Positions 16,238-24,681 of a DNA stretch of 55,360 nt are shown here, one piece after another (positions within the stretch are counted from its first letter, which is position 1; the number at the start of each line of letters is the position of its first letter). The DNA is from Anaerolineae bacterium (GTDB lineage: Bacteria; Chloroflexota; Anaerolineae; B4-G1): positions 1 through 55,360 of the forward strand of contig JAUWNP010000007.1 of the NCBI GenBank assembly GCA_030612585.1, read 5' to 3'. The notes under the pieces were generated by a model. That model worked only from the letters and a program-made list of their open reading frames with translations. It was not told where the DNA came from and did no database searches. The position numbers and the translations under genes were made by a program.

Positions 16238-17635
16238 ATGAAACTGATGAGAGTACTCTGGACCAGCCCCCACTGCCGGCCCGATTGGCTTGACCGCCTG
16301 GGCGAGGAATCGCAGGGCGGACAGAGTGTGGTGATGAATAGATTGCCCCACGCCCTGGCCCGCGCCGACCCAAGCATCCGCGTGGATATTTTCACCCGTT
16401 TGCAGGATAGCGACTCCCACGCCGCCACTCCGGTCAAGTTCCTCAACGGCGACCCCCGCGTGCGGCTCATCCGTCTCCCCTGCGGCCCCACCGACCGGTA
16501 CGTTCCCAAGGAAGTCCTATACGGAGAGCGGATTGCCGAGTTCGTCGAGCACATCCTGGCCTTCGCTGACCGTGAGGGACTGCGCTACGACCTGTTGCAC
16601 GGCCACTACGCCGACGGCTGGGAGGCGGTCACCTCACTCCAGGCCCACTGGCCCCACTATCCCCCCACCCTGCTCACCACCCACTCTCTGGGCCGGCGTA
16701 AGCGGGCCGACAGCCTGGCCCGGAACGAAGCGCCGCCAGATGAACTCGACCGTCACTACAATTTCCCTGCCCGCATCGCCTCCGAGGAGCATTCGCTGGC
16801 CGCTGCTCATCGCATCCTGCCACTTTCGACGTCTGAGGCAGAATTCCTGAATATGCACTACGAGGCCGTCCCACCCGGTGACGCGCGCGCGACCGTCATC
16901 CCCAACGGGATTGATCTGGCCGATTTTCCTCCCGCCCCACCAGAGGCACGCTCCCGGGTACGGGAGGAACTGGGTACAACCGATTCTCAGTTCCTCCTGC
17001 TGGTGCCTTCGCGGGTGGACCCTCGCAAAGGGCAGGAGAACATCCTGCGGGCGCTCGTCAAGATCCGGAAGACCCAGCCCGCACTAGACGTAGGACATAG
17101 GACACAGGACATAGGACATAGAACACAGGACATAGGACATAGGACACAGGACGTAGGACATATCCGCCTCCTGCTCTTGGCCTGGCCTGAGCCTCCTACC
17201 GACTACGCCACCCGGCTGAGACGGTTTATCGCCGAGCATGGCCTGGGCCTGAATAACCGCGTCCTCACCCATCCCCCGGTGCCCCACGCGCGTATGCCCG
17301 ACTACTTCGCCGCCGCCGACGGTGTGGCGCTCCCTTCGCAAGAGTACTTCTCCATCGTCATGTTGGAGGCGATGCTGCTGGAGCGTCCCCTCATCGCCAG
17401 CGTCCACGGCGGCTCGCGGGACGTCATCACCGACGGCGTCAACGGGCTGCTGGTGGATCACAACGACGTGGCGCAGTTGGCACAAGCAATCGTACGGCTG
17501 ATAGGGATGGACGAGGCAGCACGGCGTGACATGGGGCGCCGGGCACGTCAGACTATCATGGAGGGCTACACCTGGGACCGGGTCGCGCAGCGGCTGCTGG
17601 CCATCTACCGCCAGGCGATAGCACCTCAACCTTAA
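16238..17635 (+). CDS. Family 4 glycosyltransferase, sucrose-phosphate-synthase-like, with an internal tandem-repeat insert
   Basis: A 465-residue GT-B enzyme that moves a sugar from an activated donor. The N-terminal half has the glycine-rich QGGQSVVMNRL loop, HGHYADGW, and THSLGRRKR followed by RIASEEHSLAAAH, a pattern typical of sucrose-phosphate and mannosylfructose-phosphate synthases. The C-terminal half has VIPNGID, VPSRVDPRKGQENIL and the donor-site EX7E region (SQEYFSIVMLEAMLLERP). Between the strand ending KTQPAL and the one starting IRLLLLAW there is an insert of about 25 residues made of GHRTQDI repeats, from a 21-bp tandem repeat. It is a multiple of three and keeps the frame. 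It lies 21 bp after the YesL-like gene. Donor and acceptor cannot be read from sequence. Confidence 0.88.
   Translation: MKLMRVLWTSPHCRPDWLDRLGEESQGGQSVVMNRLPHALARADPSIRVDIFTRLQDSDSHAATPVKFLNGDPRVRLIRLPCGPTDRYVPKEVLYGERIAEFVEHILAFADREGLRYDLLHGHYADGWEAVTSLQAHWPHYPPTLLTTHSLGRRKRADSLARNEAPPDELDRHYNFPARIASEEHSLAAAHRILPLSTSEAEFLNMHYEAVPPGDARATVIPNGIDLADFPPAPPEARSRVREELGTTDSQFLLLVPSRVDPRKGQENILRALVKIRKTQPALDVGHRTQDIGHRTQDIGHRTQDVGHIRLLLLAWPEPPTDYATRLRRFIAEHGLGLNNRVLTHPPVPHARMPDYFAAADGVALPSQEYFSIVMLEAMLLERPLIASVHGGSRDVITDGVNGLLVDHNDVAQLAQAIVRLIGMDEAARRDMGRRARQTIMEGYTWDRVAQRLLAIYRQAIAPQP
17087..17163 (+). repeat. 21-bp tandem repeat, about 3.6 copies, inside the glycosyltransferase gene
   Basis: Units begin at 17087, 17108, 17129 and 17150 (partial), each starting GACRTAGGACATAG. 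One unit equals seven codons (GHRTQDI), so copy-number change would not shift the frame. Flanking residues join as a normal GT-B strand, so it looks like an insertion. Confidence 0.9.
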
Positions 17636-17662
17636 GATTCCGCCTCTTTTCACCACCTCCTC

Positions 17663-17691
17663 TTGACAAACGGCGTTGTTTCTGCTATAAT
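17663..17691 (+). promoter_or_regulatory. Consensus sigma-70 type promoter of the LacI gene
   Basis: TTGACA (17663-17668), 17-bp spacer, TATAAT (17686-17691): both hexamers match the housekeeping consensus exactly. The predicted start of transcription falls in the first palindromic operator, so repressor binding there would block initiation. Confidence 0.85.
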
Positions 17692-17694
17692 CAT

Positions 17695-17719
17695 TTAAAC
17701 GTTTAAGTTAAACGTTTAA
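17695..17719. promoter_or_regulatory. Two tandem LacI-type operators at the transcription start
   Basis: TTAAACGTTTAA occurs at 17695-17706 and again at 17708-17719, 13 bp centre to centre. The palindrome with a central CG is the usual form of LacI/PurR/CcpA-family operators. The sites start four bases after the -10 and cover the expected initiation point. The likely ligand is the LacI protein encoded immediately downstream. Confidence 0.8.
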
Positions 17720-17758
17720 ACTCCCCACACTGGCAATCAGTTCTTTTTATCTAGTTAA

Positions 17759-17772
17759 TTGAAACGTTTCAA
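17759..17772. promoter_or_regulatory. Third LacI-type operator, touching the start codon
   Basis: TTGAAACGTTTCAA is a perfect 14-bp palindrome ending two bases before the ATG at 17775. It occupies the place where a Shine-Dalgarno would be, and none is present. Its centre is about 52 bp from that of the second site, roughly five helical turns, so looping or co-operative binding is possible. Confidence 0.75.
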
Positions 17773-17774
17773 TC

Positions 17775-18812
17775 ATGGCGAGAATCCCGTCGGTTACCAT
17801 CAAAGACGTCGCACGCCGCGCTAGCGTCTCCATCGCCACCGTATCCTACGCCTTCAACGAGAGTGCCCCCATCAGCGAGGCCACCCGTGCCCGCGTGTTG
17901 GCTGCCGCCAAGGAATTGGATTACCGCCCCAGCGCCATCGCCCGCGGCCTCCGCGCCCAGGAAAGCCGCTTTATCGGTTACAGTTGGCACCGTTTGCCCC
18001 CCGACCGCTGGAACCCCGTCATGGAGCGCTTCCTGTATAACGTGGCCGAGGCGGCTGATGCGCAGGGATACCACATCCTGACGTTCACCAGCCCGCCCGA
18101 CAGTGAACCATGGCTGCTCTACGAGGAACTGATGCTCACCGGACAGGTGGATGGCTTCATCGTCTCCGACACGAACAGGGACGACGAGCGTGTCCGCCAT
18201 CTGCTCGACAGCGGCTTCCCCTTTGTGGATTTCGGTCGCGCCGACGAGGAATGGGACTTCCCCTACGTGGATGTGGACGGCGCGGAGGGGGTACGCCAGG
18301 CAGTTGAGCACCTGCTGACATTAGGACACCGGCGCATCGGCCTCATCGCCTGGCCTGAAGTATCATTGCCCGGATACTACCGTTGCCAGGGATACGTGAC
18401 GACGCTCCAGGCGACCGGCATCTCCCCCGACCCGGCCTGGATCATACACACCGAACACACGGAAGCCTCCGGCCGGCAGGCGGCACACACGCTGCTCAAC
18501 CTGCCCCCCGACCGTCGCCCGACCGCAATCATGGCCCTGAGCGACCTGACGGCTATCGGCGCTATGAATGCCATCTACGAGACGGGGTTGCAGCCGGGGC
18601 GGGACGTGGCCGTCATTGGCTTCGATGACGTTCCTGCAGCCCAGTATCTCCGGCCACCATTGACCACACTGCACCAGCCCATCGCCGAAGTGGGTGAGCG
18701 CGTAGTCAACATGCTGCTCCAACTCATTCGCGGTGAGGAACTGATGGAGCGAGAAGTGTTGCTGCCCCCAACACTCATCGTGAGGGAGTCCAGCGGGGGA
18801 ATGGTAATATAA
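17775..18812 (+). CDS. LacI-family transcriptional regulator
   Basis: A 345-residue repressor. The N-terminal helix-turn-helix (VTIKDVARRASVSIATVSYAFN, about 7-28) and hinge helix (YRPSAIARGLR) are canonical. The periplasmic-binding-like sugar domain (about 60-335) follows, with GFIVSDT, GHRRIGLI and VIGFDDVPAAQYLRPPLT. It should bind the three palindromes upstream and repress its own transcription and the downstream GH65 gene until a sugar binds. No terminator separates it from GH65, only 40 bp of CCAA-type repeat. The inducer is not predictable from sequence; the neighbours point to an alpha-linked disaccharide or its breakdown product. Confidence 0.92.
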   Translation: MARIPSVTIKDVARRASVSIATVSYAFNESAPISEATRARVLAAAKELDYRPSAIARGLRAQESRFIGYSWHRLPPDRWNPVMERFLYNVAEAADAQGYHILTFTSPPDSEPWLLYEELMLTGQVDGFIVSDTNRDDERVRHLLDSGFPFVDFGRADEEWDFPYVDVDGAEGVRQAVEHLLTLGHRRIGLIAWPEVSLPGYYRCQGYVTTLQATGISPDPAWIIHTEHTEASGRQAAHTLLNLPPDRRPTAIMALSDLTAIGAMNAIYETGLQPGRDVAVIGFDDVPAAQYLRPPLTTLHQPIAEVGERVVNMLLQLIRGEELMEREVLLPPTLIVRESSGGMVI

Positions 18813-18815
18813 TAC

Positions 18816-18852
18816 CACCCACCCAACCAACCAACCAACTAACTAACCAACA
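18816..18852 (+). repeat. CCAA/CTAA tetranucleotide repeat in place of a ribosome-binding site
   Basis: The leader between the LacI stop and the GH65 ATG is almost wholly CCAACCAACCAACTAACTAACC-type repeat, shown here as 4-bp units. It contains no Shine-Dalgarno and no G, so it should be unstructured. It belongs with the other word-like repeats of this window. Confidence 0.75.
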
Positions 18853-21078
18853 ATGACCAACTGGCACATCACCGAAACCGAGTTCAACCCAGAGGCGCTC
18901 CACCACAAGGAGACCGTCTTCGCCATCGGCAACGGTTACCTGGGGACGCGAGGAGCCTTCGAGGAGGGCTACCCGGACGCCTGGCCCGCCACGCTCGTCC
19001 ATGGTCTCTTCGACGACGCACCGCAGGTGTACACCGAACTGGCCAACGTCCCCAACTGGCTGCCCTTCGTCCTCTTCGTGAACGGTGAACTCTTCAGGAT
19101 GGATCGCGGCTCGGTGCTCTCCTACCGGCGCGACCTGGACCTGTTGACGGGCGTGCTGACCCGCACCGTGCGCTGGCGCAGCCCCGCCGGCCACACGATG
19201 GACCTGGCAATTGAACGTTTCGCCAGCCTGGCCGACCGCCACTTGCTGGGCATACGCTACCGGGTGACCGCGCTCGACTTCGAGGGCACACTTGAATTCC
19301 GCGCCGGCTTCGACGGCCATGTGGACAACGCCGGGTTGCTCCACTGGCGGTTGGTGGACCAGGGGCCTGCCCTGAGATTGTCGAAGGGAGCCATCGGGCA
19401 GCAGGGGGCTTACCTGCACGTGCGCACCCGCAACTCGGGCATCAAGTTGTGCGAGGCGTGTCACCTTGCTGTCTCCGGCGGGGCGGATGCGCAATACGTC
19501 CATCTCGACTGTGACAGCGCCCCCACAGTCGTCGCACGTCTGGCCGTGCAGCCTGGTGAGCAGGTCATGGCGGACAAACTCGTCGCGCTGGTCACCAGCC
19601 GCGAGGAGGACGACGTGCGCGGGGCCGCCCTGTCCAAACTGGAAGAGGCGATCACCCGTGGCTACGACGACCTGCGGGCAGCCAACGAGACCGCCTGGGA
19701 GCCGGAGTGGGAGGCCTGCAACGTCACCATTGAGGGCGACGACGAGGCCGACCTGGCGCTGCGCTACAATCTCTTTCAACTGCTCATCGCCGCACCGCGC
19801 CACGATGAACGGGTGAGCATCCCGGCCAAGACGCTGAGCGGCTTCGGCTACCGGGGACACGTCTTCTGGGACACCGACATATTCATCGTGCCCTTCTTCA
19901 CCTACGCGCGGCCCAAGATCGCCCGCAACCTGCTGCTGTATCGCTACCACACGTTGCCCGGCGCGCGGCGGAAAGCGAAGGCGAACGGCTACGAGGGGGC
20001 CATGTTCGCCTGGGAGAGCGCCGACACCGGCGACGAGACGACGCCGCGCTGGGGTTACGCCTTCGACGGTGAACCGGTGCGTATCTGGTGCGGCGACATC
20101 GAGCATCACATCAGCGCAGACGTGGCCTACGCCGTGCAACAATACTGGCGTATCACGGGCGACGACGGCTTCATGCGCGACTACGGGGCCGAAATCGTGC
20201 TCGACACTGCCCGCTTCTGGGGTTCGCGCGTCGAGTGGAGCGATGAGCAAGGACGCTACGAGATCAACGACGTCATCGGCCCCGACGAGTACCACGAGCA
20301 CGCGAACAACAATGTCTTCACCAATCGTATGGCGCGCTGGAACCTGGAGACCGCGCTGGAGGCGCTGGCCTGGCTGCGGCTAGAGTTCCCCGAAAAAGCC
20401 GCCGAACTGGAGGCGCGCCTCGACTTGACGCAAGGACGGCTGGCTCACTGGGCCGACGTCATCGGCTGCCTGTACGTCGCCCACGACCCGGAGACGGGCC
20501 TGATGGAGCAGTTCGAGGATTTCTTTGACCTGATAGACGTTGACCTGGCCGATTACGAACCACGACACCACTCTATGCAGGTCGAGTTAGGTATTGAGGG
20601 CCTCCAGAGTTACCAGGTGCTCAAGCAGCCCGACGCTCTAATGTTGCTTTACCTGCTGCGCGACAGGTACGACCAGGAGACCCTACAAGCCAACTGGGAC
20701 TACTACACACCCCGCACCGACCTGACCTACGGCTCGTCGCTGGGGCCGGCAATTCACGCCCTGCTGGCCGCCTGGTTGGGGGAACCAGAAGCAGCCTACG
20801 AGCATCTCATGCACGCTGCGTGGACGGACCTGCAGGACGTGCGGGGCAACGCCGCAGATGGGATTCACGCTGCGCTGGCCGGAGGACTGTGGCAGGCGGT
20901 CGTCTTTGGCTTCGCCGGGCTGCGATTGAGCGGGGAGGGCTATACCGTCACCCCTCAGTTACCAGCCCGCTGGAAGCGACTCTCCTTTTCATTCCTCCAT
21001 CAAGGGGAGAAGATAGACCTGGTGCTGCCCCGTCACCGCTCTACAGCGAGTATAGATGAGCACCAATTCCGGGCTTGA
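18853..21078 (+). CDS. GH65 family disaccharide phosphorylase (kojibiose/maltose/trehalose phosphorylase type)
   Basis: A 741-residue cytoplasmic enzyme that, in this family, splits an alpha-linked glucose disaccharide with phosphate to give beta-glucose 1-phosphate and glucose, with inversion. Layout: N-terminal beta-sandwich (about 1-260), helical linker, (alpha/alpha)6 barrel (about 310-680), C-terminal beta-sheet. Motifs include FGYRGHVFWDTDIF and GPDEYHE, whose Glu (E479) is the expected general acid; TYGSSLGPAIHALLAA matches the phosphate-binding region. Length fits the family. A short in-frame palindromic repeat (19370-19388) gives an odd ALRLSKGA stretch in the N-terminal domain. No Shine-Dalgarno precedes the ATG, so translation may depend on coupling or the unstructured leader. 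Linkage specificity among kojibiose, nigerose, maltose and trehalose is not resolvable by eye. Confidence 0.9.
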   Translation: MTNWHITETEFNPEALHHKETVFAIGNGYLGTRGAFEEGYPDAWPATLVHGLFDDAPQVYTELANVPNWLPFVLFVNGELFRMDRGSVLSYRRDLDLLTGVLTRTVRWRSPAGHTMDLAIERFASLADRHLLGIRYRVTALDFEGTLEFRAGFDGHVDNAGLLHWRLVDQGPALRLSKGAIGQQGAYLHVRTRNSGIKLCEACHLAVSGGADAQYVHLDCDSAPTVVARLAVQPGEQVMADKLVALVTSREEDDVRGAALSKLEEAITRGYDDLRAANETAWEPEWEACNVTIEGDDEADLALRYNLFQLLIAAPRHDERVSIPAKTLSGFGYRGHVFWDTDIFIVPFFTYARPKIARNLLLYRYHTLPGARRKAKANGYEGAMFAWESADTGDETTPRWGYAFDGEPVRIWCGDIEHHISADVAYAVQQYWRITGDDGFMRDYGAEIVLDTARFWGSRVEWSDEQGRYEINDVIGPDEYHEHANNNVFTNRMARWNLETALEALAWLRLEFPEKAAELEARLDLTQGRLAHWADVIGCLYVAHDPETGLMEQFEDFFDLIDVDLADYEPRHHSMQVELGIEGLQSYQVLKQPDALMLLYLLRDRYDQETLQANWDYYTPRTDLTYGSSLGPAIHALLAAWLGEPEAAYEHLMHAAWTDLQDVRGNAADGIHAALAGGLWQAVVFGFAGLRLSGEGYTVTPQLPARWKRLSFSFLHQGEKIDLVLPRHRSTASIDEHQFRA
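19370..19388. repeat. CCCTGAGATTGTCGAAGGG palindromic repeat inside the GH65 gene
   Basis: One copy of the REP-like word found as a cluster at 13657-13760. It is read in frame as part of QGPALRLSKGAIG between two beta-strands of the N-terminal domain. Confidence 0.8.
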
Positions 21079-21383
21079 CAAATGATATTACTTGTGATAC
21101 AACCCAGTTGCTTCAACCCTCGCTTAAGATCATTCTACTCTTGCACCTACCAGGCGAGGAGTGTAGGTACTATCGTGAGACCTCTCGGCAAGTCATAGCA
21201 CTCGCCTGTTGGTCACGCGAGGTTGTACGCGAAAGAAGAAGAGGGCGCAAAGGAGAGGTCTCGTTAGCGAAAGGAGGTGGTTTTCTGGACAGATAGTAAC
21301 CCCTGGTCAGTTTCCAACGTTATTCGCTATGTGTAAGTAACCCAGTTTCAACTATACTACAAATAAAGTAAAGGAGAAGGAGA
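21079..21383. other. 305-bp leader region before the ABC importer operon
   Basis: No convincing gene. A 73-codon frame from 21075 overlaps the GH65 end and has no family resemblance. An inverted repeat GAGACCTCTC (21177-21186)/GAGAGGTCTC (21253-21262) and a smaller stem ACCTAC/GTAGGT (around 21145-21168) suggest a structured leader. TATACT at 21353-21358 could be a -10 for the importer, without a good -35. No copy of the LacI operator was found here. Confidence 0.4.
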
Positions 21384-23387
21384 ATGCGTAAGATCGCGTT
21401 TCTACTAAACGTGTTGGCTGTTCTGGCTCTTGTGTTGACCGCCTGTGCACCGGCGGCGACACCCACCGAGGCTCCTCCCCCTGAGGTCGAGCCCACTGAG
21501 GCTCCCGAGGCTCCCGAGGAGCCTGAAGCCCCTGCCGTATCGGAAAACCAGGCGCCCATGCTGGCGGCGATGGTGGAAGCCGGCGAACTGCCGCCCCTGG
21601 CGGAGCGCCTGCCCGAGGATGTACAGACCATCGACGTGTACGAGTCGATCGGCCAGTACGGCGGAACGTGGCACACGCTGGCCTCGGCCAGCGATATCGG
21701 CAACATCAAGATGAAGTTGTACGACCCGCCCTGGCGCTGGAATCCGGACTATACCGGCTACGAGTCGGGCCTGGCCAAGTCGTTCGAGATGAACGACGCC
21801 TGCACGGAGCTCACCTGGCACTTTCGCGAGGGCATCAAGTGGTCCGACGGCGAGCCGTTCATCCCGAAGGTGGACTATGGGTTCTGGTGGGAAGACCTGG
21901 TACTCAACGAGGACGTTAACGTCTCGGTGCCTTGGTACGCCTACCAGGCCGATGGCACCACCCCTATGGACGTCGAGTTCCCCGACGACTATACCATGGT
22001 TTGGAAGAACTTTAAACCGAACTGCATCGTCCCCTACATCGTGGCCCAGGGCTTTTGGGAATGGGAACCGGGGAAACACCAGGCGCCCAAGCACTACCTC
22101 TCGCAGTTCCACCCCACGTATAACTCTGACGCGAGTTACGAAGAGCTGGAATTGATGAGCAAGTGGTGGGAGAACCCCGACCATCCGGTGGTCTTTGCCT
22201 GGCGCGTGGAAAGCTATACGGCGGGCGAGCGCACGCTCCTGGTGCGCAACCCCTACTACTGGAAGGTGGACTCGGAGGGGAACCAGTTACCGTACATCGA
22301 CTATGTTGACATCTCCGTCATTCCAGACAGTGAGGTGCGGGTGCTGGAGCTTTCGACGGGCAAGTACGAGGCCTCGTTCCGCGGCGGCGCCGACCCCAAC
22401 GACATCCCGTTCCTGCTGGAGCAGGCTGAGAGCGGAGGTTACCACCTTCAGGATGGCTGGATGAACGGCGCGGGTGGTTGGCCGATGTGGATGATCAACC
22501 AGGACTACGTCCCCGACGAGGAGATCCGCGATCTGCTGCGCAACACCAAGTTCCGCAAGGGGCTCTCGGTGGCGCTGGACCGCGATCGCCTGATCGACGT
22601 CGTCTGGGGCGGCATCGGCACGCCGCAGCAGTGCACCATCAGCCCGCAGGCCTGGCACTTTGCCAGCCCCGAAGGCCAGGAGATCTTTAAGGAATGGCAG
22701 CAGTCCGACGCGCAGTACGATCCCGATCTGGCAATGCAGTACTTTGACGAGATCGGCTTTGTGGACGCCGACGGCGACGACTGGCGCGACCTGCCCAGCG
22801 GGACGCCCTTTGAGCTGGTCATCGATTTCGCAGATTGGGGTGGCGAAGCGGCCTCGGTGAACGGAACCGAGGTGCTCGCCGGGAACCTGGAAGAGGTGGG
22901 CGTCAAGGTCATCCGGAACAACCTGTTGGGCTCGCCTGAGTGGGATCTGCGGATGAAGGAAAGCACCTTTATGCTGAAAAACGCCCACGCATCCGAGGTG
23001 GACTTGTGGACCTACCCGGACTGGATATTCCCGCTGCGGGGCGGCGGCGAGGGGTCGCGCTCCTGGCCCATGCAGGGCAAGTGGCGCTCGAGCGGCGGCA
23101 CAGAGGGCTGGGAGCCAGAGCCTGGCAGCCCTGCCGCGCGACTGCAGGCGCTGTACGATCAGGGCGTACTCGAGCCGGATGAAGAGGCACGGCACCAGAT
23201 CGTGTACGAGGCCATCCGCATCCACATGGAGGAAGGTCCCTTCAACCTGGGCGCGGCCGGTGACCAGCCTGTGCCGGTGGTGGTCTCGGACAAGATGCAC
23301 AACGTCTCCACTTATGGTGTGCTCGGTCCGTGGGCGCCCGCCAGCCCCGGCAACCAGCATCCTGAGCAGTACTGGATCGAAGAGTAG
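21384..23387 (+). CDS. Family 5 extracellular solute-binding lipoprotein of an ABC importer
   Basis: A 667-residue lipoprotein. The signal peptide ends in lipobox LTAC with the lipidated Cys at 21, followed by a Thr/Pro/Glu-rich tether (about 22-55) and an SBP5 fold (about 65-660; WHFREGIKWSDGEPF and FRKGLSVALDRDRLIDVVWGG are typical). AGGAGAAGGAG precedes the start. Family 5 receptors bind peptides, nickel or oligosaccharides. With GH65, GH13 and a LacI regulator adjacent, oligosaccharide is more likely than peptide, but that is inference. The intergenic hairpins that follow fit the usual higher expression of a binding protein than of its permeases. Confidence 0.9.
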   Translation: MRKIAFLLNVLAVLALVLTACAPAATPTEAPPPEVEPTEAPEAPEEPEAPAVSENQAPMLAAMVEAGELPPLAERLPEDVQTIDVYESIGQYGGTWHTLASASDIGNIKMKLYDPPWRWNPDYTGYESGLAKSFEMNDACTELTWHFREGIKWSDGEPFIPKVDYGFWWEDLVLNEDVNVSVPWYAYQADGTTPMDVEFPDDYTMVWKNFKPNCIVPYIVAQGFWEWEPGKHQAPKHYLSQFHPTYNSDASYEELELMSKWWENPDHPVVFAWRVESYTAGERTLLVRNPYYWKVDSEGNQLPYIDYVDISVIPDSEVRVLELSTGKYEASFRGGADPNDIPFLLEQAESGGYHLQDGWMNGAGGWPMWMINQDYVPDEEIRDLLRNTKFRKGLSVALDRDRLIDVVWGGIGTPQQCTISPQAWHFASPEGQEIFKEWQQSDAQYDPDLAMQYFDEIGFVDADGDDWRDLPSGTPFELVIDFADWGGEAASVNGTEVLAGNLEEVGVKVIRNNLLGSPEWDLRMKESTFMLKNAHASEVDLWTYPDWIFPLRGGGEGSRSWPMQGKWRSSGGTEGWEPEPGSPAARLQALYDQGVLEPDEEARHQIVYEAIRIHMEEGPFNLGAAGDQPVPVVVSDKMHNVSTYGVLGPWAPASPGNQHPEQYWIEE

Positions 23388-23409
23388 GCCTCCGGCAAGT
23401 CAGGTGGCC

Positions 23410-23444
23410 GGGTGTGGCGGGCGAGTCTTTCGCCCGCCACACCC
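23410..23444. terminator. Strong hairpin after the solute-binding protein gene
   Basis: A 15-bp perfect stem (GGGTGTGGCGGGCGA and its complement) closes a 5-nt loop. It begins 22 bp after the stop codon. There is no long T-run afterwards, so it may be a partial terminator or a 3' stabiliser giving unequal expression of binding protein and permeases. Confidence 0.65.
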
Positions 23445-23457
23445 TTAGATAGTTCAC

Positions 23458-23590
23458 GATACAAAACGCTCAAAGCCCCCGTCTCGAGGGCGGGCCATGC
23501 AAGAAACGGCCGCTTTCTGACACTGTTTTTGTGCCTAAACCACCCCCGGGACGGGGGCTGAGAGCACCGGGAAACAGTTTTGTACCGAGA
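23458..23590. repeat. Long imperfect inverted repeat between binding-protein and permease genes
   Basis: Arms at about 23459-23494 and 23541-23588 pair through AGCCCCCGTC/GACGGGGGCT, ATACAAAAC/GTTTTGTAC and a CG-rich segment with a few mismatches, enclosing about 45 bp. Size and terminal symmetry resemble a small non-coding inverted-repeat element. No coding potential seen. Confidence 0.6.
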
Positions 23591-23679
23591 ACTAGATAGG
23601 ATCAGTAGATCCAGCTTTAGCCGGGGATTTGACAATCCCCTCAGAGCGATTTCGGATCCACTGGGAATAGGAGGTTGAG

Positions 23680-24666
23680 ATGCTCTCTTATATTGCGCGG
23701 CGTCTGGGCTATGCCCTCGTGATGGTCGTCCTGGTTTCGTTCGTCAGTTTCGTCATCATCCAACTCCCACCGGGGGATTTCCTGACCCACAAACTGGCGG
23801 ATTTGCAGACCCGGGGCGACCGTAGCGCCCAGGACCGCATTGAGGAGTACCGGAGGCGCTACGGTTTGGACGAGCCCTTTATGTCGCAGTACTGGAATTG
23901 GGCCAGCCACTTTATCACGGGGGATTTCGGCGAGTCGTTCAAGTATGAACGCCCGGTGGCGGACATGATGGGCCAGCGGCTGATGATGACGGCCGTCCTG
24001 GCGATCGCAACGCTGGCGATGACCTGGATCATCGCCATCCCCATCGGAGTGTATTCGGCGACGCACCAGTACTCGTTGGGCGATCAGATTTTCACCACGA
24101 TCAGTTTCATCGGCCTGGGCACGCCCAGTTTCGTGTTGGCCCTGGTCGTGCTGTTCATCGCGGTCGTCATCCTGGATCAAGACGTGGTGGGCCTCTTTTC
24201 GCGCGAATACCAGGGCGCCGCCTGGAGCCTGGGCAAGGTGGTAGATTTGCTCAAGCATCTGTGGGTGCCGGCCATCATCGGCGCCTTTACCGGCACGGCG
24301 GGCCTGATCCGCATCATGCGGGGTAACCTGCTGGACACCCTGGGGCAGCCCTTTGTCGAGGCGGCGCGCGCCCGGGGCCTGAAAAACCGCACCGTGATCT
24401 GGAAACACGCGGTGCGCATCGCCATCAACCCGCTGATCGTGATCCTGGGCTCGGAGGCGCTGCCGCAAATTATCGGCGGCAACGCGCTGATGGCCATCGT
24501 GCTGAACCTGCCGACGATGGGACCCATGTGGGTGGAGGCGCTGCAACAACAGGACATGTACATGGCGGGCACGGGCATTGTCTTTTTCACACTGTTTCTG
24601 CTGATCGGCAATCTGTTTGCGGACGTGGCCCTGGCGTGGTTGGATCCACGCATTCGGCTCGAATAG
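23680..24666 (+). CDS. ABC importer permease, DppB/OppB type
   Basis: A 328-residue inner-membrane subunit with six helices: TM1 near 10-30, the rest between 100 and 315. The N-terminal LSYIARRLGYALVMVVLVS and the EAA loop (EAARARGLKNRTVIWKH, about 227-243), which contacts the ATPase, are diagnostic. TAGGAGG lies upstream of the ATG. The stop is followed within 16 bp by the partner permease. Together with the binding protein and two ATPases it forms a five-part importer, probably for oligosaccharides here. Confidence 0.92.
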   Translation: MLSYIARRLGYALVMVVLVSFVSFVIIQLPPGDFLTHKLADLQTRGDRSAQDRIEEYRRRYGLDEPFMSQYWNWASHFITGDFGESFKYERPVADMMGQRLMMTAVLAIATLAMTWIIAIPIGVYSATHQYSLGDQIFTTISFIGLGTPSFVLALVVLFIAVVILDQDVVGLFSREYQGAAWSLGKVVDLLKHLWVPAIIGAFTGTAGLIRIMRGNLLDTLGQPFVEAARARGLKNRTVIWKHAVRIAINPLIVILGSEALPQIIGGNALMAIVLNLPTMGPMWVEALQQQDMYMAGTGIVFFTLFLLIGNLFADVALAWLDPRIRLE

Positions 24667-24681
24667 GAGGTGGTAAACATT

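Noticed and set aside
18775..20301. Long open frame (about 508 codons) antisense to GH65
   Set aside because: It lies opposite a clearly recognised enzyme, its translation is Val/Gly/His/Arg-rich with no domain, and high GC explains the open frame.
21075..21296. Possible 73-residue protein before the importer operon
   Set aside because: Starts inside GH65, no recognisable family, and covers inverted repeats likely belonging to a leader.
22287..23360. Antisense frame over the solute-binding protein gene
   Set aside because: Shadow of a confident gene; no motif.
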